The notes below the pieces were generated by a model that was given only the letters and a program-made list of their open reading frames with translations, was not told where the DNA came from and ran no database searches. Both the position numbers and the translations under genes were made by a program. From Merluccius polli (Eukaryota; Chordata; Actinopteri; Gadiformes; Merlucciidae), in assembly GCA_030340625.1 (NCBI GenBank), contig JAOPHQ010001775.1, positions 5,001 through 69,000 of the forward strand: a DNA stretch of 64,000 bases, written 5' to 3'. Positions 10,736 through 29,392 of the stretch are shown piece by piece; the first letter of the stretch is position 1; each line of letters opens with the position of its first letter.

Positions 10736-11391
10736 AACAGCATATTAACAGTGATATCTTGACTAGTGATAAATGTTTTAATCCTGACTTGTGCTTCCTT
10801 GCTGTTTAGGGTCAACATGTAATCATGAAGAATCTTCTCATGGTCATCTTTTCTAAACCAGGAAGGAGGGGATTGATCATCATTTATAATCCTTACAGCA
10901 GGCTTGGGACTTCAGCTAACTTCAGATGCTACGTTTGATAAATCACAAAAACATTCATAATTACATTTATTTTGAAAGCAATCAATCCGTAAGAAAAGTG
11001 TAATATATCAAATCATTGTATACTCTAATGATAATATATCAAAGTAATTATTATCGAAAAATCATTTTAATAATTCCATAGAATTATGGCTTTTAATATT
11101 TGAATGAGGAATTGCTTGACTCATGAATGATTTTATGAAGTAATATTATTGTTCAAGATTTTTAATATAGTGTTGATTACTATGATTATTGTAGTACAGA
11201 AATCAATACAGCGGCCGTCGATGTGCTTCGACGATTCCTCAACGAGATCTTTCTTACAATATATCACTTACCTGTAAATAATAATCACTTCAGTCTTTTA
11301 TATCAATATTTTAGAGTTCATCATTTGGGTTTAGGCTTTGTGTGATTTATAATGAACATATTAGAAGCAGTTTCTTCTCATTTGTGCTGTC

Positions 11392-11397
11392 AATAAA
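11392..11397 (+). terminator. Poly(A) signal of class I copy 1
   Basis: AATAAA about 0.9 kb after the stop, in a block conserved in all four units (GTGCTGTCAATAAAGTTTCC). A 3' UTR intron ending near 10809 is possible. No earlier canonical signal was seen. Confidence 0.6.
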
Positions 11398-11621
11398 GTT
11401 TCCAAAATTCCAATTCCAGTCTGTTATTTATGACCCAATACCTAATATTTGATAAATGACAAACTGTCAAACTGAGCCTGTAGCCATAAATACTGGTTTT
11501 GAAACACTGTAACATAGCATTCTGGCTAACAAGACAAGCTAGGCTATGAGTTGCAAAACTTAATTATTAGCTATTTAATGTATTTATAACTAAATATATG
11601 TACATGAAAAGAACATGAAAT

Positions 11622-11730
11622 TTAAAGGTATAGTCAGTGATCATAATCCAATGGGGGGGGGGGGTATTTGTTTTGGTGTTGACTTATAAAATCAACAATC
11701 TTTCTCCAGAATCGCTGACTATACCTTTAA
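11622..11730. mobile_element. Short TTAA MITE with poly-G core, unit 1
   Basis: Inverted ends TTAAAGGTATAGTCAG and CTGACTATACCTTTAA enclose a G run. Copies at 26113-26240 (G run about 30 bp) and 41632-41718 (left arm shortened). The TTAAAGGT terminus resembles those of the two larger TTAA elements in this window. Confidence 0.75.
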
Positions 11731-11927
11731 AGCTCAATATACATTTTATAAATAATTTCGCTGACACATCATAATCATGTTTTTCTCTGGAGCAGTTTAT
11801 TCACAACGTGACTTCCTGAATACAGCGCATGGATAATCATGAATTGATATCATTATGAGAGTGGAACTGGAACCCGTCCTCTCTCTGCTGGTCGGCTGAT
11901 ACCACTGAGGGTCCATTCAACTTGAGG

Positions 11928-12038
11928 TCAGAACATGACCTTCTGGTACCGGTGGGTCAGCTCAGAGACGTCCTCCTTACACACCTTCACCCAGCCATCC
12001 TCCCACATGTGGTACACCACACACACACACGTCCCGGT
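11928..12038 (-). pseudogene. psmb8-like last exon relic, unit 1
   Basis: Minus-strand frame VYHMWEDGWVKV, then EDVSELTHRYQKVMF and a stop, matching from memory the C-terminus of PSMB8 (YHM-EDGWVKV, DVS-L-H-Y). A polypyrimidine tract and AG (TTTTCCCCCAG) lie just upstream, followed by CCGGGAC, which could encode the conserved R-D. The residues expected between R-D and YHM are replaced by a short TG repeat. It sits tail to tail with class I copy 1, about 530 bp past its poly(A) signal. Confidence 0.85.
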
Positions 12039-12268
12039 CTGGGGGAAAAGGATCCAACACAAGAGACTGGTCTGCATTACAACAGACCACAGATCAAACA
12101 TAGTCAGGCAGTCTTTCTGAACCCCTGGACGAGGCTCCAGTGGTTTGGCCACAGACTTCATCTCACCATAGGGGAGAAAGCTAAGTGGTGGAAAAACAAT
12201 TATGAATTTTAACAATGTCAATAATTGTAATGTTTCATATATGTGATCATGGTTGTGTGTTAATAGTA

Positions 12269-12478
12269 CCGAGAAGTATGTCAGTGTCCATCTTGAAAGT
12301 GGAAGATGATGATGTAGACCTGACAAGAGCCACCAAGACCAAAGTCCTGGACTACCTCAATGGAAAATAAAGCAGTGACCCACTGACACAGGAAGTGCTG
12401 CACATGGCCTCTGCTGCTGATCCTCGGTTCAAGCTGAGGTTCGTCGAGGAGGACAACGTGGCGGTGGTCACGGGAGTG
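12269..12478 (+). pseudogene. hAT/ZBED-type transposase fragment before unit 2
   Basis: Fragments LTRATKTKVLDYLN, a stop, then EVLHMASAADPRFKLRF fit the C-terminal half of fish ZBED-like hAT transposases. The 5' part present at 26814 and 43560 is missing here. The gypsy LTR follows directly. Confidence 0.7.
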
Positions 12479-12481
12479 TAC

Positions 12482-12686
12482 TGTCCAGGGACTGTTTTAT
12501 GTGTATGTCTACATGCGCAGTGATTAGCCCATCACAGAGGGTATCACATGGTGTTACGCGGCGGGATATGGGCAGTCGAGTTCCGGTCTGTCAAGCTGTC
12601 TGGCCGGTTCATCAGTTGTCCTAATAAAACGTCTCAAGTATGGAGTAACGTCGTCCGTGTTGATTCATCAGGCAGTCACTTACACA
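12482..12686 (+). mobile_element. Gypsy-like LTR, unit 2
   Basis: 205-bp LTR nearly identical to 3-207. The leader just after the primer-binding site is 24 bp longer than in units 1 and 4, so this unit differs at that indel. Confidence 0.8.
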
Positions 12687-14430
12687 TGGTGTCAGAAGTA
12701 ACGCCACTTGGACGTGGGACACGGCAAAGTTTAACCCTCCCGAAAACGTGGATTTCCCTCGACCGGAGCAGCGGCCGGAGTGGCGGCAACGGTTTCAGAG
12801 GTACCGTATGGCTACTAAGCTGAACCTGGAGACTGGAGATGTACAGGTTAGCACGCTGCTACATGCGCTAGGCGAGGAGGCCCAACACGTTGTCAACACT
12901 TTTGTGTTCGGGGGGAGAGGAAGCTGATGGCGACTATGAGACCGTGTTGGGAAAGTTAAATCACTGCTTTGTACCGAAAGTCAACGTTATCCACGAAAGG
13001 TCTCGTTTTCACCTCGGAGCGCAAAAGCAAGGCGACTCAGCCGAGGAACAGATTAGCACTACGAGCTAGCCGAGACCCGCCGGTTCGGTTCGGAGGAAAT
13101 AGACAATATTGGGGATAAACTAGTCATCGGGATTCTGGACAAGGAACTGTGAGAAAAGCTGCAGTTGACAGCGGACCCAACGTTGGAGAGAGCAGTGGAG
13201 ACAGTGAGACAGTCAGAGCGGGTTAAGGGGCTAAGTTAGCCAACAGGCTAGGGCTAGCGCGGCTGATGCTAGCTACCTCAGCGAAGTGGCGCGAAAAAAA
13301 AACGCACGCGCAGCCGCAGCAGCAGCAGCAGCACAGAGGGGACAGAGACAGAGCGGCGGCAATAGAGCGTAACAGTGACCGCCCCTTTTTAACAGCTCCG
13401 GTGCCGGAAGTAAATTTCCCATGCATTTATCTCGTCCACTTTTCGTATAATCCTTATAAAAAGAGTATTAAGACTTGAACCAAGCCAATCGTTCGTTATG
13501 GTAGTCGTGACCATATTATGTTTGATTCGGGATGAGTAGTTCCTCACTCGGTCAACAAAATAAAGTACCTTTGGCTTTTCTTCCGTTTTCCAAATTCTTT
13601 TTATGCCCGAATCAAACATAATATGGTCACGACTACCATAACGAACGATCGGCTTGGTTAAAGGCTTAATACTCTTTTTATAAGGATTATACGAAAAGTG
13701 GACGAGATAAATGCATGGGAAATTTACTTCCGGCACCGGAGCTGTTAAAAAGGGGCGGTCACTGTTACGCTCTATGGAGGCGGAGAACCGACACCGTGCT
13801 GTGGGTGCGGTGAGGACCGCCCCGAGCGCACACACTGTGAGCTTGGGGTGAGCTAACCGCGTCGGAGCGGGAGGCCAGTCACGGTGGCGGACATTTCCGA
13901 GGAGGTGAACACGTCAAAACAACGCACATCTACATCGCAGACTCCAATACGCCAACGGACCGTAAAACTAAACGTCAGTGACACTCCTGTGACCGTCAAG
14001 ATGGACACCGGTGCGGACACCGGCGTGATGTCGGATGAAACCTACCGCAAGCTCAGACGCCTCAGTTAGCAGCAATGGCGCAGCTCTCCACAGCCCCGGA
14101 GGTCAGCTGACTGTTTAGGACTCTTCACTACTTTAACAAAGTACAGAGGCCGGCAGTACGAGTTCACCATCCATGTGATCCAAACCGCTCACCGCTACCG
14201 GTCTCGGAGGCCCTCTCCAAAAGCGGAGCAGTGAAGAGACCCACCGTCGCCGGTTCTCCCGTATCCGCCGGTGTCCACCACCCGGAAACGGTCCTGTGCT
14301 CCTACAACTGCCAAGAGGACAGTAGAAAATGTCCCCTTGTAGTTGTAGGACAGCGAGCCGGAGTTGGAGGGGACCTGCAGGCCTGCAGGCTGTGGACCCG
14401 ACCACATCATCCCACACTACATGGACTCTA
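12687..14430 (+). pseudogene. Decayed gypsy-like gag-protease, unit 2
   Basis: Same broken frames as unit 1, including the D-T-G protease motif (segment 13884-14069), interrupted by the fold-back element at 13364-13773. A 3-bp loss in the gag part and small changes are private. Confidence 0.75.
13364..13773. mobile_element. 410-bp fold-back element, private to unit 2
   Basis: Two arms of about 168 bp (13364-13531 and 13606-13773) are near-perfect inverted repeats around a 74-bp loop. Ends are AGAGCGTAACAG and CTGTTACGCTCT. The other three units give the empty site GGCAATGGAGG, so the insertion created either an AT dinucleotide duplication or none. AT duplication would fit an ISL2EU/IS4EU-type mobiliser, but no transposase is present. 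Confidence 0.85.
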
Positions 14431-15100
14431 ACAACAGAAGTAATACTGCACACAATAAACGAGCTGTACAACACTATGCCCATAACTATACATGTTGGTG
14501 ACGTCATTTCACCGCTCCATGTATAACGTAGGAGAGCCGGAACAGGTGAAGTACAGGTGTAGCTGTAGATGTTATTGTTACAGTTTGCTCACAGCCATTA
14601 TGGCAGTAGGGTCGACCACGGAGCCCTGTACCCGCATGTTATTTACACAACAGGACAGTTAACCACAGAGATGGAATTGATGCGTTATAATTTCATATGT
14701 CGACAACCAATGCAGTTTACCGTATCGGCAAACGGCGAGGCGCCTGGATCCGGAACCGTTTAGTTTGGATCCGCCGCCTCCCGTGGCACCGACAAATACA
14801 TCGCCAAACAAAACCGACTGTTTGTGCAGAGTTCAATGTTGTTATGTGTCTTGTTAGTCTTTATTCCCCATTTAACTTCCTCAAAAATCTTGTGTGTGCA
14901 TTTTTGAAGTGTTTTTCGAAGTGTTTAAATGTTCAGGGTAAGGGAGGGGGGGAGGAGAGGGGGGGGGGGCGAGAGGTGTGACACAGCGCATGCGTCCACA
15001 AGCACGTTGCTGTTTTGTTTGCAAGTTTCTTTTCCGTTAATTTAACCGACAGTCAGATAATTGCTGCTTGTGAAAATATTGCAGTGTATTATTATCATAT

Positions 15101-15168
15101 CATGTTGATCAGCAGCTTGGAGGCAGCGGAGAGCCGAGATCCTCCTCCTGGTCCTCAGCTCATACAGC
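15101..15168 (-). pseudogene. Truncated psmb8-like internal exon, unit 2
   Basis: Minus-strand copy of the 5' half of the internal exon. It keeps the ancestral splice acceptor TGTAG followed by CTG-TAT-GAG-CTG-AGG (L-Y-E-L-R), which units 1 and 4 have lost to a TG repeat. A small frameshift (CTCTCC for TGTCC) and deletion of the 3' half make it non-functional. Confidence 0.75.
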
Positions 15169-15171
15169 CTA

Positions 15172-15308
<137 letters not shown>

Positions 15309-15571
15309 TTATAACAGCTATAACTTGATTACTTTGGACCAGGAAATGTAAATAATTTGAAAGGTTTTGAATTGTCAGCAGTTACAGGAGCTGGACTCTA
15401 ATGTCACTCTGTCTGTCCATCATCCATTCATCATCCATCCATCATCCATTCATCATCCATTCATCATCCTTTCATCAGGTCAGACTCTTGTTCTCAGAGT
15501 AAAACAGAAAGCTCTGGGGTTTGGCTGTCAGACATGTGATCTCAGGACGCTAATGAGGAAGCTCATAACAT

Positions 15572-15615
<44 letters not shown>

Positions 15616-15860
15616 ATAGCAGCTATAACTTGATGACTTAATAATTTGAAAGGTTGTGAATTGTCAGCAGTAACAGGAGCTGGACTAGGGTTGCCAACTC
15701 CCTGAAAAATAAAAAAGGGACACCTCATTGGCCGGCCGACCTGATAGCCTTCACTCTTCCTGGCGTGGTGAATTTTTTTAGCCCCTTTTTTGTGAGTGCA
15801 AAACATTTTTTTAGCCCCTATCTTAATGGGTGTCGTAGTGGAGAACATGTGATGCGGTGC

Positions 15861-16290
15861 CCTATAAGGGGCCCTTACAATGGTCTAAACTTGACGTTCC
15901 CTATGGGGGCCCTTACAATGGTCTAAACGTTTCGTTCCCTATGGGGGCCCTTACAATGGTCTAAACTTGACGTTCCCTATGGGGGCCCTTACAATGGTCT
16001 AAACTTGACGTTCCCTATGGGGGCCCTTACAATGGTCTAAACTTGACGTTCCCTATGGGGGCCCTTACAATGGTCTAAACGTTTCGTTCCCTATGGGGGC
16101 CCTTACAATGGTCTAAACTTGACGTTCCCTATGGGGGCCCTTACAATGGTCTAAACTTGACGTTCCCTATGGGGGCCCTTACAATGGTCTAAACTTGACG
16201 TTCCCTATGGGGGCCCTTACAATGGTCTAAACTTGACGTTCCCTATGGGGGCCCTTACAATGGTCTAAACGTGACGTTCCCTATGGGGGC
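15861..16290. repeat. 38-bp minisatellite inside the hAT-like element, unit 2
   Basis: About 11 copies of a 38-bp unit with TTACAATGGTCTAAAC and TTCCCTATGGGGGCCC. Unit 3 has about ten (31533-31930) and unit 4 only about two (48179-48268). Confidence 0.93.
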
Positions 16291-16581
16291 CCTTCCAGTG
16301 GGAAAGGGGGCCGTTATGAAGTGCCCTCTATGCCGCCGCTACGTCACAGTGTCCCAAAGGGTGGTGCCCTTTCCAGTAGAGACAATGGGATGCAGTGATG
16401 ATGAATGCCCAAATAGGTTCTAATCCCCTCTGATGGAGAAGTGGATAACATGTGATGCTGCGAGAGGCAGCGCTTTGAAACGTTGGGTCCAAAGCTGCAA
16501 CAGTGAGGAGATGAGGATAAAGGTAAGTCCTCTCACTGCTAGCGATGTCCTGGCTTGTCTCGCAGAGAGAGAGAATAGAGG

Positions 16582-16619
<38 letters not shown>

Positions 16620-16948
16620 TAGACAGATAGAGACAGAGACAGACAGACATTAGAACAGCATCGTTCAGATTCCTTAAACCCGTCTGTCCAGTTGTAGAGT
16701 GATACTGGGTTCGGTCATCAACATCGGACGTGTGTACGTTTGTCTTCTTTTCAGTTCAGTTGATCACATCCTAAGTGTGTCGGGTTGATCTGGTCCTCCA
16801 TGGAGACTCTTCTCTCAGGATAGACTCCCATGTAACTAACATCTAACCCCACCTGACCCCTGGTCCCATACGGTCCTCTAGCCACACATTATACTGTAGA
16901 TGGTACATGGACGCCCAGATAGGCTGTCTGGACTATGGATGTAGACAG

Positions 16949-16951
<3 letters not shown>

Positions 16952-17028
<77 letters not shown>
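16952..17028. repeat. (GA)n microsatellite inside the hAT-like element, unit 2
   Basis: Pure GA run; equivalents near 32219-32272 and 48994-49069. Confidence 0.95.
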
Positions 17029-17031
<3 letters not shown>

Positions 17032-17518
17032 TATCTCTGCTACTGTTAAAGCTTGAGAGTTGTTTGTGAAATAAACATTTTAAAGGTTTATAGTTTCCTG
17101 TGTTTTTATCATAGAGGTGTGGTTATACTTTTAATCTGGATCGCCTGATAACATAATGTTATCACCTAATCTTAATGAACCACGTGATCGCGTGGCGGCG
17201 AGATCAGAGTGTCGCAACTCTCTCTTTCAGTGGCTCTGGGCCTGGAAACAAGTTTACCGTAAATGTTCATATAAAGCGCCCTGTTATTTTTCAAGGGACG
17301 GTTGGCAACCCTAAGCTGGACTCTCCTGTCACTCTGTCTGTCCATCATCCATTCATCATCCATTCATCATCCATCCATCATCCATTCATCATCCATTCAT
17401 CATCCATTCATCATCCATCCATCAGGTCAGACTCTTGTTCTCAGAGTAAAACAGAAAGCTCTGGGGTTTGGCTGTCAGACATGTGATCTCAGGACGCTAA
17501 TGAGGAAGTTCATAACAT

Positions 17519-17631
<113 letters not shown>

Positions 17632-17760
17632 CAGTCTGTTTAGGCTCAATATCGCATGAACTCGACGCAAATGAATTAAAAGTGACACTAAAGATGACTC
17701 CTATAACTGCGTGTTCGTGTACTTCGGTTATTTTCACCTGACCGTCGTGGTTCCGCTTCA

Positions 17761-17820
17761 CCTGGAAACTGATGACGCTGCAGCCTTCCTGGGTTTCTAT
17801 TGGCTGAGGCCGTCCCTCTA
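17761..17820 (+). promoter_or_regulatory. Class I promoter with X1/X2 and Y boxes, copy 2
   Basis: The X1/X2-like module (17761-17778) and inverted CCAAT (17799-17803) are identical to copy 1. The TATA-like TATATG of copies 1 and 4 is TCTATG here. Confidence 0.65.
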
Positions 17821-17913
17821 TGTGCTGTGCGGTAGTGTTGTTGTGCTCAGACAGCAGCAGCCCGCTGCTCCACCACGTCTCCTCATCAGGTGTGTTGCTG
17901 TGGAGACGGCAGG

Positions 17914-25047
<7,134 letters not shown>

Positions 25048-25851
25048 TCAGTATTTGGTGACATCACAATGTTTTAGAGGATACAGTACAGCATTACAGT
25101 AATAGTAATATTGTAACAGTACTTAATGACACTAATAGTAATTTTGTAACAGTACTTCATCACAGTAATAGTAATATTGTAACAGTACTTCATGACAGTA
25201 AGTCATATTGTAACAGTGATATCTTGACTAGTGATAAATGTTTTAATCCTGACTTGTGCTTCCTTGCTGTTTAGGGTCAACATGTAATCATGAAGAGGCT
25301 TCTCATGGTCATCTTTTCTAAACCAGAAGGAGGGGATTGATCATCATTTATAATCCTTACAGCAGGCTTGGGACTTCAGCTAACTTCAGATGCTACGTTT
25401 GATAAATCACTAAAACATTCATAATTACATTTATTTTGAAAGCAGTCCGTAAGAAAAGCATAAATATATATCAAATCATTGTATACTCTAATGATAATAT
25501 ATCAAAGTAATTATTATCAAAAAATCTTTTTAATAATTCCATAAAAGTATGGCTTTTAATATTTGAATGAGGAATTGCTTGACTCATGAATGATTTTATG
25601 AAGTAATATTAACGTTCAAGATTTTTAATATAATGTTGATTAATATTATTGTAGTACAGAAATCAATACAGCGGCCGTCGATGTGCTTCGACGATTCCTC
25701 AACGAGATCTTTCTTACAATATATCACTTACCTGTAAATAATAATCACTTCAGTCTTTTATATCAATATTTTAGAGTTCATCATTTGGGTTTAGGTTTTG
25801 TGTGATTTATAATGAACATATTAGAAGCAGTTTCTTCTTATTTGTGCTGTC

Positions 25852-25857
25852 AATAAA
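25852..25857 (+). terminator. Poly(A) signal of class I copy 2
   Basis: AATAAA in the same conserved context as copy 1, about 0.8 kb after the stop. Confidence 0.6.
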
Positions 25858-26112
25858 GTTTCCAAAATTCCAATTCCAGTCTGTTATTTATGACCCAATA
25901 CCTAATATTTGATAAATGACAAACTGTCAAACTGAGCCTGTAGCCATAAATACTGGTTTTGAAACACTGTAACATAGCATTCTGGCTAACAATACAAGCT
26001 AGGCTATGAGTTGCAAAACTTAATTATTATTACAAATCAGTATAAATGTACAAGAGCAATGCTATTTAATTTATTTATAACTAAATATATGTACATGAAA
26101 ACTACATGAAAT

Positions 26113-26143
26113 TTAAAGGTATAGTCAGCGATCATAATCCAAT

Positions 26144-26175
<32 letters not shown>

Positions 26176-26240
26176 ATTTGTTTTGGTGTTGACTTATAAA
26201 ATCAACAATCTTTCCCCAGAATCGCTGACTATACCTTTAA
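26113..26240. mobile_element. Short TTAA MITE with poly-G core, unit 2
   Basis: Same element as 11622-11730, with the G run grown to about 30 bp. Confidence 0.75.
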
Positions 26241-26437
26241 AGCTCAATATACATTTTATAAATAATTTCACCTATACATCATAATCATGTTTTTCTCTGG
26301 AGCAGTTTATTCACAACATGACTTCCTGAATACAGCGCATGGATAATCATGAATTGATATCATTATGAGAGTGGAACTGGAACCCGTCCTCTCTCTGCTG
26401 GTCGGCTGATACCACTGAGGGTCCATTCAACTTGAGG

Positions 26438-26521
26438 TCAGAACATGACCTTCTGGTACCGGTGGGTCAGCTCAGAGACGTCCTCCTTACACACCTTCAC
26501 CCAGCCATCCTCCCACATGTG

Positions 26522-26558
<37 letters not shown>

Positions 26559-26563
26559 CCGGT
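26438..26563 (-). pseudogene. psmb8-like last exon relic, unit 2
   Basis: Same C-terminal frame (YHMWEDGWVKV to VMF-stop) as unit 1. The TG repeat inside the exon is longer, and the acceptor and CCGGGAC are retained. Confidence 0.85.
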
Positions 26564-26813
26564 CTGGGGGAAAAGGATCCAACACAAGAGACTCGTGTGC
26601 ATTACAATAGACCACAGATCAAACATAGTCAGGCAGTCTTTCTATAATAATAATAGGCCTAATAATAACAACAACAACAACAACAACAACAATAATAATA
26701 ATAATAATAATAATAGGCCTAATAATAATAATGTGTATTAAATGTGTGTGCAGAAGCAGCCTCGGTTTTATTCTGGGCTTTGATTTCGACATGAAACTCA
26801 TTGTTCTTCTTTA

Positions 26814-27335
26814 GAGAATGCAGTGAAGGATCCTCGGATTGACGGCGCTGCCCGCATCTGTAAAAGTCTGCTGAGCTGCTTCTCCTACAGCTACAGACGT
26901 AAGAGGAGCTAAAGGCGGCACAAAGGGAACTGAAGCTCCCTCACTCAAGTTCAACCAGGTGGGGAGGCCGTGATGGAGAGAGTCGTCCAGCAGAAGAGGG
27001 CCATTGCACATGTCCTGTCGGAGGACAGGAAGACCCGACACCTCGTCCCCGCGTGGCAGGACAGTGACGTACTGGAGGCCATTCATAAATCACTGAGCCC
27101 TCTAGTTGAGGTCACTGATGCGCTTTCCAGCGAGAAGTATGTCAGTGTCCATCTTGAAAGTGGAAGATGATGATGTAGACCTGACAAGAGCCACCAAGAC
27201 CAAAGTCCTGGACTACCTCAATGAAAAATAAAGCAGTGACCCACTGACACAGGAAGTGCTGCACATGGCCTCTGCTGCTGATCCTCGGTTCAAGCTGAGG
27301 TTCGTCGAGGAGGACAACGTGGCGGTGGTCACGGG
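26814..27335 (+). pseudogene. hAT/ZBED-type transposase fragment before unit 3
   Basis: Reads MERVVQQKRAIAHVLSED, KTRHLVPAWQD and DVLEAIHKSL in one frame (to about 27168), then shifts to LTRATKTKVLDYLN, hits a stop and resumes at EVLHMASAADPRFKLRF. This order is typical of ZBED-like hAT transposases. Frameshift and stop make it dead. Confidence 0.78.
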
Positions 27336-27340
27336 AGTGT

Positions 27341-28460
27341 ACTGTGTGTTGTGTTCGGGGGGAGAGGAAGCTGATGGCGACTATGAGACTGTGTTGGGAA
27401 AGCTAAATCACTGCTTTGCACCGAAAGTCAACGTTATCCACGAAAGGTCTCGTTTTCACCTCGGAGGAGCGCAAAAGCAAAGCGACTCAGCTGAGGAACA
27501 GATTAGCACTACGAGCTAGCCGAGACCCGCCGGTTCGGTTCGGAGGAAATAGACAATATTGGGGATAAACTATTCATCGGGATTCTGGACAAGGAACTGT
27601 GAGAAAAGCTGCAGTTGACAGCGGACCCAACGTTGGAAAGAGCAGTGGAGACAGTGAGACAGTCAGAGCGGGTTAAGGGGCTAAGTTAGCCAACAGGCTA
27701 GGGCTAGCACGGCTGATGCTAGCTACCTCAGCGAAGTGGCGCGGAAAAAAACCGCACGCGCAGCAGCAGCAGCAGCAGCACAGAGGGGACAGAGACAGAG
27801 CGGCGGCAATGGAGGCGGAGAACCGACACCGTGCTGTGGGTGCGGTGAGGACCGCCCCGAGCGCACACACTGTGAGCTTGGGGTGAGCTAACCGCGTCGG
27901 AGCGGGAGGCCAGTCACGGTGGCGGACATTTCCGAGGAGGTGAAGTCAAAACAACGCACATCTACACCGCAGACTCCAATACGCCAACGGACCGTAAAAC
28001 TAAACGTCAGCGACACTCCTGTGAGCGTCAAGATGGACACCGGTGCGGACACCGGCGTGATGTCGGATGAAACCTACCGCAAGCTCAGACGCCTCAGTTA
28101 GCAGCAATGGCGCAGCTCTCCACAGCCCCGGAGGTCAGCTGACTGTTTAGGACTCTTCACTACTTTAACAAAGTACAGAGGCCGGCAGTACGAGTTCACC
28201 ATCCATGTGATCCAAACCGCTCACCGCTACCGGTCTCGGAGGCCCTCTCCAAAAGCGGAGCTGTGAAGAGACCCACCGTCGCCGGTTCTCCCGTATCCGC
28301 CGGTGTCCACCACCCGGAAACGGTCCTGTGCTCCTACAACTGCCAAGAGGACAGTAGAAAATGTCCCCTTGTAGTTGTAGGACAGCGAGCCGGAGTTGGA
28401 GGGGACCTGCAGGCCTGCAGGCTGTGGACCCGACCACATCATCCCACACTACATGGACTC
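27341..28460 (+). pseudogene. Decayed gypsy-like gag-protease without LTR, unit 3
   Basis: Begins inside gag (GGEEADGDYETVLGK), fused by deletion to the hAT fragment. The rest parallels unit 1, including the D-T-G protease segment at 27919-28101. Confidence 0.75.
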
Positions 28461-28872
28461 TAACAACAGAAGTAATACTGCACACAATAAACGAGCTGGG
28501 TGCAACACTATGCCCATAACTATACATGTTGGTGACGTCATTTCACCGCTCCGTGTATAACGTAGGAGAGCCGGAACAGGTGAAGTACAGGTGTAGCTGT
28601 AGATGTTATTGTTACAGTTTGCTCACAGCCATTATGGCAGTAGGGTCGACCACGGAGCCCTGTACCCGCATGTTATTTACACAACAGGACAGTTAACCAC
28701 AGAGATGGAATTGATGCATTATAATTTCATATGTCGACAATCAATGCAGTTTACCGTATCGGCAAACGGCGAGGCGCCTGGATCCGGAACCGTTTAGTTT
28801 GGATCCGCCGCCTCCCGCGGCACCGACAAATACATCGCCAAACAAAACCGACTGTTTGTGCAGAGTTCAATG

Positions 28873-28946
28873 TTAAATGGGAATAAAGACTAACAAGACA
28901 TATAACAATATTGTTATATGTCTTGTTAGTCTTTATTCCCATTTAA
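28873..28946. repeat. 74-bp perfect palindrome, unit 3
   Basis: Two 37-bp arms without spacer, from TTAAATGGGAATAAAG to CTTTATTCCCATTTAA. Only the right arm exists in the other units, so the left arm is a local inverted duplication. Confidence 0.92.
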
Positions 28947-29392
28947 ATTCCTCAAAAATCTTGTGTTTGCATTTGCGATGTGTTTTTCGAAGTGTTTCAA
29001 ATGTTCAGGGTAAGATAGGGGGGAGAGGAGAGGAGAGGGGGGAGAGGGGAGGGGGGGGACGAGAGGTGTGCGCATGCGCCCATAAGCACGTTGCTATTTT
29101 GTTTGAAAGTTTATTTTCCGTTAATTTAACCGACAGTCAGATAATTGCTGCTTGTGAAAATATTGAAGTGTATTTTTATTTATTTTACATTCCGCATTCC
29201 TGCGGTGCAGTGTTACCGTTACCTCGTTCTGAAACACAGATCATTGGCTGATGTCCAAACATCGTTGTTTAGGTTTCTTTTAGTCCAAGCAGCTCCGTAG
29301 GCAGCGGCTTCTTTTTGTTCCGTTACCTCCAACCCGTAATGAGCCGCCGGACCCCTCTGCGTTCCGGGACCACTTTACTGATTAACCACTGA

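Larger units (their letters stand above)
1..12481 (+). repeat. Tandem unit 1 of the class I array
   Basis: The unit is defined from the retroelement LTR start to the next LTR start, about 12.5 kb. It carries a gypsy relic, 25-bp minisatellite, psmb8-like internal exon, class I promoter and class I gene copy 1, then a psmb8-like last exon. It is the shortest unit because it lacks the roughly 1.2-1.6 kb hAT-like element and one of two flanking direct repeats seen in units 2-4. Its private insertion is the TTAA element at 5984-6892. CA microsatellites lie at about 3449-3474, 3719-3741 and 5450-5532. Confidence 0.93.
15686..17313. mobile_element. Non-autonomous hAT-like element, unit 2
   Basis: Terminal inverted repeats TAGGGTTGCCAAC and GTTGGCAACCCTA are flanked by a perfect 8-bp duplication AGCTGGAC (15678-15685 and 17314-17321), as made by hAT transposases. 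The 1.6-kb interior holds the 38-bp minisatellite and GACA and GA microsatellites, with no transposase. It is present in units 2-4 and absent from unit 1. Confidence 0.88.

Noticed and set aside
12130..12190. Minus-strand YGEMKSVAKPLEPRPG considered as the missing psmb8-like exon 5
   Set aside because: Only a few scattered residues agree and the segment is absent from units 2 and 3; not enough to assign it.
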